From Tsukamurella spumae (GTDB lineage Bacteria; Actinomycetota; Actinomycetes; Mycobacteriales; Mycobacteriaceae), in contig NZ_JAAXOQ010000006.1 of the NCBI RefSeq assembly GCF_012396015.1, positions 115,254 to 179,253 of the forward strand: DNA of 64,000 bases, read 5' to 3'. Position 1 is the first letter of the stretch, and each line of letters begins with the position of its first letter. Made by a program: the position numbers and the translations under genes. Shown one piece after another: positions 18,281 to 25,123 of the stretch. The notes beneath the pieces were generated by a model. That model was not told where the DNA came from. It was given only the letters and a program-made list of their open reading frames with translations, and ran no database searches.

Positions 18281-19095
18281 CGGCCGTGGTCCTCGTGCTG
18301 CTCGCCTGCGCGGTGGTGGTGTGGCCCGGTGCGGCGGGTGCGGCCCGGCTCCGGGCGGCGCACGAACGGGCCCGGGGGCAGCGGGTGATGCGATGGGGCC
18401 GGTTGGCGCTCGTCGTCCCCGTGGCGGCGCTCGCCATCGGACCCGGCCAGGCCCTCGCCGCAGCGCTGGCCGCGGGCACCGCCCGGGAACTGTGGGCGTG
18501 CTCGCGCGCCCGGAACGAAGCCGCCGCGCGGCTGTCTGCGGTGCTGGCGGGCGTGGACGCGATGGTCGCGGAGCTGTCGGTCGGCGCGCACCCGGCCGCG
18601 GCATGCGCCACGGCGGGGCGGGACGCGGAGGATCCACACGTGCGCGCGGTCTTCGCCGAGATGGCGGGGCGGGCGGAACTGGGCGGCGACGTGGCGGCGG
18701 GCCTCCGGGCGCATGCCGCCGAGAGCGCGGCCTGGGCGCGCATCGCGGCCGCATGGGAGACGGGGACCAGGCACGGCATCGGCATGGGTGAGCTGCTCGC
18801 GTCGGTGCGCGAGGATCTCCGCTCCCGCGAAAGATACCTCGGTCGTGCGCATTCCGCTCTCGCCGGAGCCCGCGCCACCGCGCAGGTGCTCGCGGCGCTC
18901 CCGGTACTGGGCGTTCTGATGGGGCAACTCATCGACGCCGATCCGGTGGGCACGCTGCTGGGCACCGGGGCCGGTGGGGTGCTGCTCGTCGTGGGGACGT
19001 GCCTGACCTGCGCGGGGCTGCTCTGGTCCCGCTCGATCGCCGACGGAGCTGCCGGCGCCCCGGCGGGCGGGGGATCGTCGGGAGGCGGACCGTGA
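18277..19095 (+). CDS. tadB: TadB-type pilus platform protein
   Basis: A 272-residue T2SSF-domain inner-membrane protein (Rv3658c homologue). A hydrophobic N-terminal helix (residues 3-22) and a second near 45-70 are followed by the cytoplasmic T2SSF domain, with VDAMVAELSVGAHPAAA and ETGTRHGIGMGELL. Two C-terminal membrane helices follow, then a Gly/Ala-rich tail. With TadC it forms the platform over the TadA motor. The ATG at 18277 overlaps the tadA stop by four bases. Confidence 0.88.
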   Translation: MTAVVLVLLACAVVVWPGAAGAARLRAAHERARGQRVMRWGRLALVVPVAALAIGPGQALAAALAAGTARELWACSRARNEAAARLSAVLAGVDAMVAELSVGAHPAAACATAGRDAEDPHVRAVFAEMAGRAELGGDVAAGLRAHAAESAAWARIAAAWETGTRHGIGMGELLASVREDLRSRERYLGRAHSALAGARATAQVLAALPVLGVLMGQLIDADPVGTLLGTGAGGVLLVVGTCLTCAGLLWSRSIADGAAGAPAGGGSSGGGP

Positions 19096-19691
19096 ACGGG
19101 AACGGGCCGCTCGCGGCGGCCCTGATCCTGCTCGCGGCCGCCGCCCTCATGCTCCCGCTGGCGGCGCGCGCGCGGCTCGCGGCGGACGCACCGGGTGGTG
19201 CGGGGCGAGGCCGGCCACGGATCCCGCGTCGCGCACCGAAACCGGACCCGTTCGACGCCGCAGCGGCGTACGACCTGTTCGCGGTGTGCCTGCGCGCGGG
19301 CATGCCGACGGCGGATGCGGCCCGCGCGGTGGCGATCGAGGCGCCGACGGCGCTGGCGGCAGTGTTGAACCGGGCGGCGGAGCTGCTCTCCCTCGGTTCC
19401 GACGCCGAAACCGCCTGGCGCACCGATTCGGCGGACCAGCAGGTCGTCGCGCTGACCCGCATGCTGCGACGGTCCGCCCGGGCCGGTTCGCCGCCCGCGA
19501 TCGGCCTCGCGGACCTGGCGCGCACGGAGCGGGCGCAGGCCGAGGACAGGGCGGTGGCGGCGGGCGAGCGCGCGGGTGTCGCGGTGGCGGGGCCGCTGGG
19601 GCTGTGCTTCCTCCCGGCATTCGTATGCCTCGGCATCGTGCCGGTGGTGATGGGACTCGCGGGCAAGGTGCTCGGGGAGGGGCTGCTGTAG
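19092..19691 (+). CDS. tadC: TadC-type pilus platform protein
   Basis: A 199-residue T2SSF-domain protein (Rv3657c homologue), shorter than proteobacterial TadC as usual in mycobacteria. An N-terminal membrane helix (residues 4-25) precedes the domain, with AAAYDLFAVCLRAGMPTADA, and a C-terminal pair of helices contains PLGLCFLPAFVCLGIVPVV. The GTG start at 19092 overlaps the tadB stop by four bases; upstream in-frame codons lie inside tadB. Confidence 0.88.
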   Translation: MNGNGPLAAALILLAAAALMLPLAARARLAADAPGGAGRGRPRIPRRAPKPDPFDAAAAYDLFAVCLRAGMPTADAARAVAIEAPTALAAVLNRAAELLSLGSDAETAWRTDSADQQVVALTRMLRRSARAGSPPAIGLADLARTERAQAEDRAVAAGERAGVAVAGPLGLCFLPAFVCLGIVPVVMGLAGKVLGEGLL

Positions 19692-19714
19692 CGGCCCGAC
19701 GGAAGGGGGATGGA

Positions 19715-19909
19715 ATGTGGATTCGATTGCGGTGCAGGATGACCGAGTTGATGGTGGAGGACGAAGGCATGTCGACCGTCGAGTATGCGATAGGCACTAT
19801 CGCTGCCGCGGCGTTCGGCGCGGTGCTCTACGGGGTCGTCACCGGCGACAACATCATCAGCGGCCTGACGTCGATCATCGGCAGGGCGCTGGGCACCTCC
19901 ACCGGCTAG
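19715..19909 (+). CDS. Flp-like pilin subunit (DUF4244, Rv3656c homologue)
   Basis: A 64-residue prepilin. The segment EDEGMSTVEYAIGTIAAAAF carries a prepilin-peptidase-like cleavage site before a hydrophobic helix and the conserved Glu five residues into it, as in Flp/type IV pilins. It should be the major pilus subunit. The ATG at 19715 is preceded by GGAAGGGGG; an internal ATG at 19739 would give a shorter leader. It is the first gene in the run not coupled by overlap to its upstream neighbour. Confidence 0.85.
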   Translation: MWIRLRCRMTELMVEDEGMSTVEYAIGTIAAAAFGAVLYGVVTGDNIISGLTSIIGRALGTSTG

Positions 19910-20241
19910 CGGGCGACGCGGGCGCGGTCACCGTCGAGGCCGCGTTCGCCGTCGCGAGCCTGATCGCGGTGCTGGTGCTCAGCGTCGGGGCGGTCGTCGG
20001 CGTCACCGCGCACGTGCGGTGCGTCGACGCGGCGCGGGAGGCGGCTCGGCTCGCCGCCCGCGGCGACGACGGTAGAGCGTCCCGCGCGGTCGCCGAGGTC
20101 GGGCCGCCGGGCGCGTCCTCGACGGTGAGCCGCGACGGCGAGACCGTCACGGTGCGGGTCCGGGCGCCGGTGGCGCTGCTCCCGGGACTGACGGTATCCG
20201 CCGTCGCGGTGGCGGCGGTGGAGCCCGGGACGGGGCCGTGA
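19910..20241 (+). CDS. tadE: TadE-like minor pilin, start codon unresolved
   Basis: About 110 residues read from the codon after the pilin stop (Rv3655c homologue). GAVTVEAAFAVASLIAVLVL has the TadE prepilin-like helix with its glutamate, followed by ARCVDAAREAARLAARGD-type sequence and a C-terminal beta-rich part. No ATG, GTG or TTG lies in frame between the pilin stop and the conserved helix. The only canonical starts in frame are GTG at 19717 and 19732, inside the pilin gene in another frame. Either translation starts there, a rare start is used, or a base has been lost or gained. The coordinates mark the conserved part only. Confidence 0.75.
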
Positions 20242-20612
20242 CCTGCGCTCGGCGGCGGGCGGTGCCCGTGCGGGCAGGTGGGGACGACGGGGTGGCCACG
20301 GTGCTGGCCGCGGTGATGGTGGCCGCGATCATCACCGTGGTCGTCATGGTGGTGGACGTCGGCGCCGCGGTCTCCGCGCGGCACCGGGCCCAGTCCGCCG
20401 CCGACCTCGCGGCGCTCGCCGGTGCGGCGAGCGCGATCGACGTCGACGCGGCGTGCGCGGCGGCGGACCGTCTGGCCCGGGCCAACGCGGGATCGCTGCG
20501 CGCGTGCTCCGTGGACGGGTTCGAGGTGGTCGTGCGTGTCGGCGTCCCGGTCTCCCTCGCGGTCTTTGGCGCCGACGAGGCCGTCGCCGTCGCGCGTGCG
20601 GGTCCCGAGTGA
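20238..20612 (+). CDS. TadE-like pseudopilin of the helicase/secretion neighbourhood (Rv3654c homologue)
   Basis: A 124-residue protein with a short basic N-terminus, one membrane helix (VATVLAAVMVAAIITVVVMVV at about 19-39) and SARHRAQSAADLAALAGA. The last stretch is the signature of the Rv3654c family known as helicase/secretion neighborhood TadE-like. It is probably a minor pilin or surface component of the Tad pilus. The GTG start at 20238 overlaps the TadE stop by four bases. It ends the pilus operon. Confidence 0.85.
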   Translation: MTCARRRAVPVRAGGDDGVATVLAAVMVAAIITVVVMVVDVGAAVSARHRAQSAADLAALAGAASAIDVDAACAAADRLARANAGSLRACSVDGFEVVVRVGVPVSLAVFGADEAVAVARAGPE

Positions 20613-20799
20613 GCGCGCCCGATTCCGGGGCGGCCGTCGACATGCCGGAACTGACCGCCCGGCAACGGAGATCGGTACTCCGGTGGCAGGGGACTGACCG
20701 GTTCTACAAGGCATGATCGAGCGAGCCGGGTGGGGTGACCTGCTGAGCCCCGCCGCGTAATGGGCTGCGCGGCGCCGTCGACCGGCGCAGACTGGGACG

Positions 20800-21129
20800 A
20801 TGGCGTACGACGAGGGGCTCGCGGACAGGATCCGGGACGCGATCGACGGTGAGCCCGGGGTCACCGAGAAACGAATGTTCGGTGGTCTGGCGTTCCTCGT
20901 CGACGGCCACATGGCGATCGCGGCGAACAGCCGCGGTGAAGCGATGGTCCACCTGCACCCGGACGTCACGGACGGGTTGATCGGCCCGCACGTGCGCGCC
21001 ACCGTCATGCGCGGGCGCGAGATGCGGGGTTGGCTGGACCTCTCCGCGGAGGCGACGGCCTCGGACGTCGAGCTCGCGGAGTGGGTGCGGCGCACCGTCG
21101 ACTACGTGCGGTCACTGCCGCCGAAGTAG
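20800..21129 (+). CDS. TfoX N-terminal domain protein
   Basis: A 109-residue protein that is a single TfoX/Sxy N-terminal domain. VTEKRMFGGLAFLVDGHMAIA at about 25-45 is the family signature. Stand-alone domains are common in actinobacteria and have no proven role in competence there. The ATG at 20800 has no Shine-Dalgarno sequence; CAGACT lies six bases upstream and could be a weak -10. It converges on the small gene at 21134. Confidence 0.85.
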   Translation: MAYDEGLADRIRDAIDGEPGVTEKRMFGGLAFLVDGHMAIAANSRGEAMVHLHPDVTDGLIGPHVRATVMRGREMRGWLDLSAEATASDVELAEWVRRTVDYVRSLPPK

Positions 21130-21133
21130 CGGT

Positions 21134-21364
21134 TCACTCCCCGTCGAAGGCGTCGGGGTAGTCGTGCTCGACGATGGATCGCAGGTACTCGCGGTGCCGC
21201 TGCAGGAAGTCGTCGGCGGTCTGGTCCTTGATGGTCCATCCGCCCTCGTCACGCGTCGCGAGTTGCTCGAGCAGGCGTCCCAGCCGGCGGCGCGCCTCCT
21301 CGGGCAGCGACATCGCGAACGCCACGTACCGGTCCAACTCGGGCGGCTCCGGCAGCTCACTCAC
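21134..21364 (-). CDS. Small conserved-looking protein downstream of the helicase
   Basis: A 76-residue acidic, mostly helical protein with no family I recognise. It reads as a short soluble helical bundle with SLPEEARRRLGRLLEQL and RHREYLRSIVEHDYPDAF. Its GTG start at 21364 lies inside the last codons of the helicase gene, an overlap of eight bases, so it is probably translated with the helicase. It has no Cys, membrane segment or signal peptide. A helicase partner role is only a guess from context. Confidence 0.6.
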   Translation of the reverse strand: MSELPEPPELDRYVAFAMSLPEEARRRLGRLLEQLATRDEGGWTIKDQTADDFLQRHREYLRSIVEHDYPDAFDGE

Positions 21365-23675
21365 CGCGGGCCACCGCGGCGAGCACCAGGTCGAGGACGA
21401 TCACCGCGCCCTCCTTGTCGAGCGGATCGTTCCCGTTGCCGCACTTGGGTGACTGCACGCACGAGGGGCAGCCGGACGGGCACTCGCACGCCGCGACGGC
21501 GTCCCGCGTCGCCACGAGCCACGTCGCGATCGACTCGTAGCCGCGCTCGGCGAATCCCGCTCCGCCCGGGTAGCCGTCGTAGACGAAGATCGACGGCAGG
21601 CCGGTGTCCTCGTGCAGCGCGGTCGACAGGCCGCCGATGTCCCACCGGTCGCACGACGCCACCAGCGGCAACAGGCCGATCGCGGCGTGCTCGGCGGCGT
21701 GCAGGGACCCCGGCCACCGCTCGGGGACCAGGCCCGCGTCCTCGAGCACCTCCGGCGAGAACGTGAGCAGTGCCGCGCGCGTCGCCAGCGTGGTCTCCGG
21801 GAGGTCCAGCTCGACCGCGTCCAGCACCTCGCCGCTGCGCAGCGTGCGCAGGTAGCCCACCACCCGGCTGGTGACCTCCACCGAGACGAACCGCGCGGCC
21901 ACCTCGCCCAGCACCTCCGTCGCGTGCACGGCGGTGACGTGCACGTCCAGATCCTCGCGCGCAGAGGTGGTCCACTCGGGCTCCTCCGCGTGGACCAGCG
22001 CCAGCCCCTCGTCGAGGTCGAGCTCGTCGACCACGTAGGACTCGCCCTGGTGCATGTGCACCGCGCCCTCGTGCACCGTCGACAGCGCCCGCGTGAAGTC
22101 GACCGTGCCCAGCAACCGGCCCGAGGCCTCCTCGACGATGAGGATCTCGCTGCCGGCGCCGCCCCGGATGTTCACGCCCGCATGGGGATCGATCCCCGCA
22201 GCGAGGAAGTAGCCGGCCGGGCGTTCGCGGAGCAGCCCGTCGGCCACGAGTCGCCCGACCACGTCGACGGCACCGAGGTCGACGACCTCCGCTCGGGTGA
22301 GCGGGATCTCGCCGGCGGCGCACAACAGCTGCGGTCCCAGGACGTAGGGGTTCCACGGGTCGGTGACGGTGGCCTCGACCGGCCTGCCGAGCAGCGACTC
22401 CGGGTGGTGCACGAGGTAGGTGTCCAGTGGGTCGTCGCGGGCGATGAGCAGGATCAGCGAGCCCTGCCCGCGCCGCCCGCTGCGGCCCGCCTGCTGCCAG
22501 AAGGAGGCGACGGTGCCGGGGAAGCCGGCGATGAGCACTGCGTCCAGGCCCGCGATGTCCACGCCGAGCTCGAGTGCGTTCGTGGTCGCGACGCCCAGCA
22601 GCGCACCGTCGTTCAGCCCCCGCTCCAATGCCCGCCGGTCGTCGGCGAGGTAGCCCGCCCGGTAGGCGGCGATCCGCTCGGCCAACTCCGGGGTGGCCTC
22701 CGCGAGCATCCGCCGGGCCGAGAGCGCGACGGTCTCGGCGGACCGTCGGGACCGGACGAACGCGAGGGTGCGCGCACCCTCGACCACCAGGTCGGCGAGC
22801 ATGCGCGCCGCCTCGGTCGTCGCGGCGCGGCGCACGGGCGCGCCGTTCTCGCCCTCCAGGTCGGGCAGGAGCGGGGGCTCCCACAGCGCGACGGTGCGCG
22901 GCCCGTGCGGTGACGAATCCTCGGTCACCGCAACGCAATCCGCTCCGATCAGCCGGGACGCCGCGCCGGCGGGATCGGAGGTCGTGGCGGATGCGCAGAT
23001 CACCGTCGGCGCGGCACCGTACTTCGCCGCGATCCGCAGCAGGCGGCGCAGGACCAGCGCGGTGTGCGAGCCGAACACCCCGCGGTAGTGGTGGCACTCG
23101 TCGACCACCACGTACCGCAGGCCGCGCAGGAATCGCGCCCACTTCGCATGCCGCGGAAGCAATCCCACGTGCACCATGTCCGGGTTCGTGAACACCCAGC
23201 GGCTGTCCGATCGCGCCCAGCGCCGCATCTCCTGCGAGGTGTCACCGTCGTACATCGCGGGGGAGGAGTCGCTCGGGCCGTACTCCGTGGTGAGCCGCAC
23301 GGCGGCACGGTGCTGGTCCGTGCCGAGTGCCTTCGTCGGCGAGAGGTACAGCACCGTGGCGCGCGGATCGTCGGCGAGCGCTGCGAGCACCGGCAGCTGG
23401 TAGGCGAGCGATTTGCCCGATGCGGTGCCGGTGGAGATCACGGTGTGGTGGCCCGCGTGGGCGTGTTCCGCCGCCTCGGCCTGATGGCGCCACGGGCGCT
23501 GGATGCCCTCGTCGATGAGCCCGTCCCGCAGGCGGGGCGGAACCCATGACGGCCAGTCGGCGAATTCCGCGCGCTGTGACGGGATATCCGCGACATGGGT
23601 CAGGCTGTCGGTTCCGGGGCCCGCGCCGGCCTGGATCCTGGCCAGGAGCTCGCGCCCGAAGGTGTTGTGCTCCAC
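21357..23675 (-). CDS. DEAD/DEAH-box helicase with DUF1998 (MrfA-like, Rv3649 homologue)
   Basis: A 772-residue superfamily 2 helicase. Motif I is STGTASGKSLAYQ near residue 85 and motif II is DECHHYRG. Motifs V/VI include ALELGVDIAGLDAVL and QQAGRSGRRG. The C-terminus has the DUF1998 region with a four-cysteine cluster CECPSGCPSCVQSPKCGNGN. This is the architecture of the Bacillus MrfA repair helicase, where the cysteines bind metal, and a DNA-damage repair role is inferred. The GTG start at 23675 follows GAGGG. It is divergent from cspA, as Rv3649 is from Rv3648c. Confidence 0.88.
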   Translation of the reverse strand: MEHNTFGRELLARIQAGAGPGTDSLTHVADIPSQRAEFADWPSWVPPRLRDGLIDEGIQRPWRHQAEAAEHAHAGHHTVISTGTASGKSLAYQLPVLAALADDPRATVLYLSPTKALGTDQHRAAVRLTTEYGPSDSSPAMYDGDTSQEMRRWARSDSRWVFTNPDMVHVGLLPRHAKWARFLRGLRYVVVDECHHYRGVFGSHTALVLRRLLRIAAKYGAAPTVICASATTSDPAGAASRLIGADCVAVTEDSSPHGPRTVALWEPPLLPDLEGENGAPVRRAATTEAARMLADLVVEGARTLAFVRSRRSAETVALSARRMLAEATPELAERIAAYRAGYLADDRRALERGLNDGALLGVATTNALELGVDIAGLDAVLIAGFPGTVASFWQQAGRSGRRGQGSLILLIARDDPLDTYLVHHPESLLGRPVEATVTDPWNPYVLGPQLLCAAGEIPLTRAEVVDLGAVDVVGRLVADGLLRERPAGYFLAAGIDPHAGVNIRGGAGSEILIVEEASGRLLGTVDFTRALSTVHEGAVHMHQGESYVVDELDLDEGLALVHAEEPEWTTSAREDLDVHVTAVHATEVLGEVAARFVSVEVTSRVVGYLRTLRSGEVLDAVELDLPETTLATRAALLTFSPEVLEDAGLVPERWPGSLHAAEHAAIGLLPLVASCDRWDIGGLSTALHEDTGLPSIFVYDGYPGGAGFAERGYESIATWLVATRDAVAACECPSGCPSCVQSPKCGNGNDPLDKEGAVIVLDLVLAAVARGE

Positions 23676-24042
23676 CGTGTCAGCCCTCGCTTCGAAACGT
23701 GCGCCCGCGACCGTGGGTGGCGGTGACGGCGGGCTCCGTCCAGTCTACCGGCGGCCCGCAGGGCCGATCGAGGGGTGGGACGGAGGGTTAACGGGAGGCG
23801 AATTCCCGCCGCCCGCTGTCGCTCGCCCGGAAATCGTGATTGACTGTATGCGGTCGCAGCTCCCGCCGGGGGTCCTAGAGGACCATCGGGGGATCGATGT
23901 TGCGGGCGTGGTACTGAAGGTTTTTGTGTGCGGTCTCCGCAAACGGCTCCAGAAAGTATGGCGGCCGGAACCGGCCAGGAGTCGCACCCCACTCGGGGAA
24001 CGGTTCCTACACCGGTAGTTAGACAAGTTAGGAAACATCTCA
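23676..24042. other. Divergent control region and long cspA leader
   Basis: No protein gene is evident in these 367 bases. The region separates the helicase and cspA starts and should hold both promoters and the long 5' leader typical of cold-shock mRNAs. Two short hairpins are visible: GGTCCT-AG-AGGACC at 23871-23884 and GGCCGG-AA-CCGGCC at 23963-23976. AGGAAA lies nine bases before the cspA ATG. I cannot place the -35 and -10 elements with confidence. Confidence 0.4.
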
Positions 24043-24246
24043 ATGGCACAGGGAACTGTGAAGTGGTTCAACGCGGAGAAGGGCTTCGGCTTCATCGCAC
24101 CGGCCGACGGCTCGGATGACGTGTTCGTCCACTACTCGGAGATCCAGGGCAACGGCTTCCGTACCCTCGAGGAGAACCAGCTCGTGGAGTTCGAGGTCGG
24201 CCAGGGCACCAAGGGTCCGCAGGCCACCGGCGTCCGCGCCCTCTAA
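24043..24246 (+). CDS. cspA: Cold-shock protein
   Basis: A 67-residue single cold-shock domain. The RNA-binding motifs RNP1 (KGFGFIAP) and RNP2 (VFVHYS) are intact, and the N-terminal [14 protein letters not shown] is nearly invariant in actinobacterial CspA. It should act as an RNA chaperone. It is the match of Rv3648c, divergent from the helicase as in M. tuberculosis, and is followed by a strong terminator. Confidence 0.97.
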   Translation: MAQGTVKWFNAEKGFGFIAPADGSDDVFVHYSEIQGNGFRTLEENQLVEFEVGQGTKGPQATGVRAL

Positions 24247-24278
24247 GAAACCCCGCACCACGCGATAAGCGTTTCTCG

Positions 24279-24313
24279 CAACACCCCTCCGCTGTCACAG
24301 CGGAGGGGTGTTG
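24279..24313 (+). terminator. Intrinsic terminator of cspA
   Basis: A perfect 15-bp stem, CAACACCCCTCCGCT at 24279-24293 paired with its complement at 24299-24313, around a five-base loop GTCAC. It starts 32 bases after the cspA stop. No long T-run follows, which is usual for actinobacterial terminators. Confidence 0.85.
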
Positions 24314-24366
24314 TGCATTTCGGTCACGTTCTCGTGTCGACGGAGCTCTGCCGCATCATGGGGCTC

Positions 24367-24372
24367 TAGGCT
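24367..24372 (+). promoter_or_regulatory. -10 element of the Rv3647c homologue, leaderless type
   Basis: TAGGCT, six bases, then the GTG at 24379, without a ribosome-binding site. The gene follows the cspA terminator, so it needs its own promoter. Confidence 0.55.
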
Positions 24373-24378
24373 CATCAT

Positions 24379-24957
24379 GTGTCCCAACTGTCACTATTCT
24401 CCGCGGAGCAGACCGAGCCGTCGCCGCGCGACCTGGCCGGTCTACTGGCCGCGTCGGGGCAGATCGTGCAGCTGGGCGGTAGCGCCCGCCTATCGGTGGT
24501 CGTTCCGGACCAGTGGCGCGCCGATGCCATCGCCGTGATGATCGACGAGGCGGGGCTGCGTGCCGAGCAGGGCGTGTCCGAAGAGGGGACGCCGCTGGTC
24601 CGGACCCTCGCGACGCCCGAGCTGCAGCCGATGTCGCTGGCCTGGACGCGCGGTGCGGTGAAGACGGCACCGTCGACCTGGGTACCGGGACCGCGGGCGC
24701 TGCGCGCCTGGGCGTTGGCCTCGGGCGATGTCGACGGGGTGCATTACCTGCTCCACCTCGACCCGCACGCGCCCGAGAGCGCCCCCGTCCTCGCGACCGC
24801 CCTGATGCGTGCGGGCGTCGCCCCCACCCTCGTGGGCACCCGCGGGACGCGGCCCGCCCTGCGGGTCTCCGGGCACCGTCGGTTGTTGCGTCTGCGGGAG
24901 AACATCGGCGACCCGCCGGCGCATCCCGACGCCCTCGCGCACTGGCCTCAGCCGTAG
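24379..24957 (+). CDS. Conserved hypothetical protein (Rv3647c homologue)
   Basis: A 192-residue soluble protein found between cspA and topA in mycobacteria. Its N-terminus reads SQLSLFSAEQTEPSPRDLAGLLA, and a middle part has the pattern of an alpha/beta domain (SARLSVVVPDQWRADAIAVM). No catalytic motif, membrane helix or signal peptide is seen. The function is unknown. The GTG at 24379 was chosen because the conserved SQLSLFS begins there and a -10 hexamer is correctly spaced before it. Confidence 0.8.
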   Translation: MSQLSLFSAEQTEPSPRDLAGLLAASGQIVQLGGSARLSVVVPDQWRADAIAVMIDEAGLRAEQGVSEEGTPLVRTLATPELQPMSLAWTRGAVKTAPSTWVPGPRALRAWALASGDVDGVHYLLHLDPHAPESAPVLATALMRAGVAPTLVGTRGTRPALRVSGHRRLLRLRENIGDPPAHPDALAHWPQP

Positions 24958-25123
24958 CACCGGACCGACCGTGAGCGTTTCCGCGGGCCGTGCGACGGAC
25001 CCCGTATATAAGGTGGGGCGCAAGGTGCGGCAGAATACGTACCGGAGTGACCGCGGCGTCGTAGGTGGCGCGAGGGGTATTTGGTGGTGACGCAGGTGCC
25101 ACCGGAACGGATCAGGAGGGCCC

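Noticed and set aside
15739..19095. A 1118-codon open frame on the plus strand across ssd, tadA and tadB
   Set aside because: Only its last 272 codons encode a real protein (TadB). The rest is Arg/Pro/Ala-rich shadow sequence of ssd and tadA in another frame.
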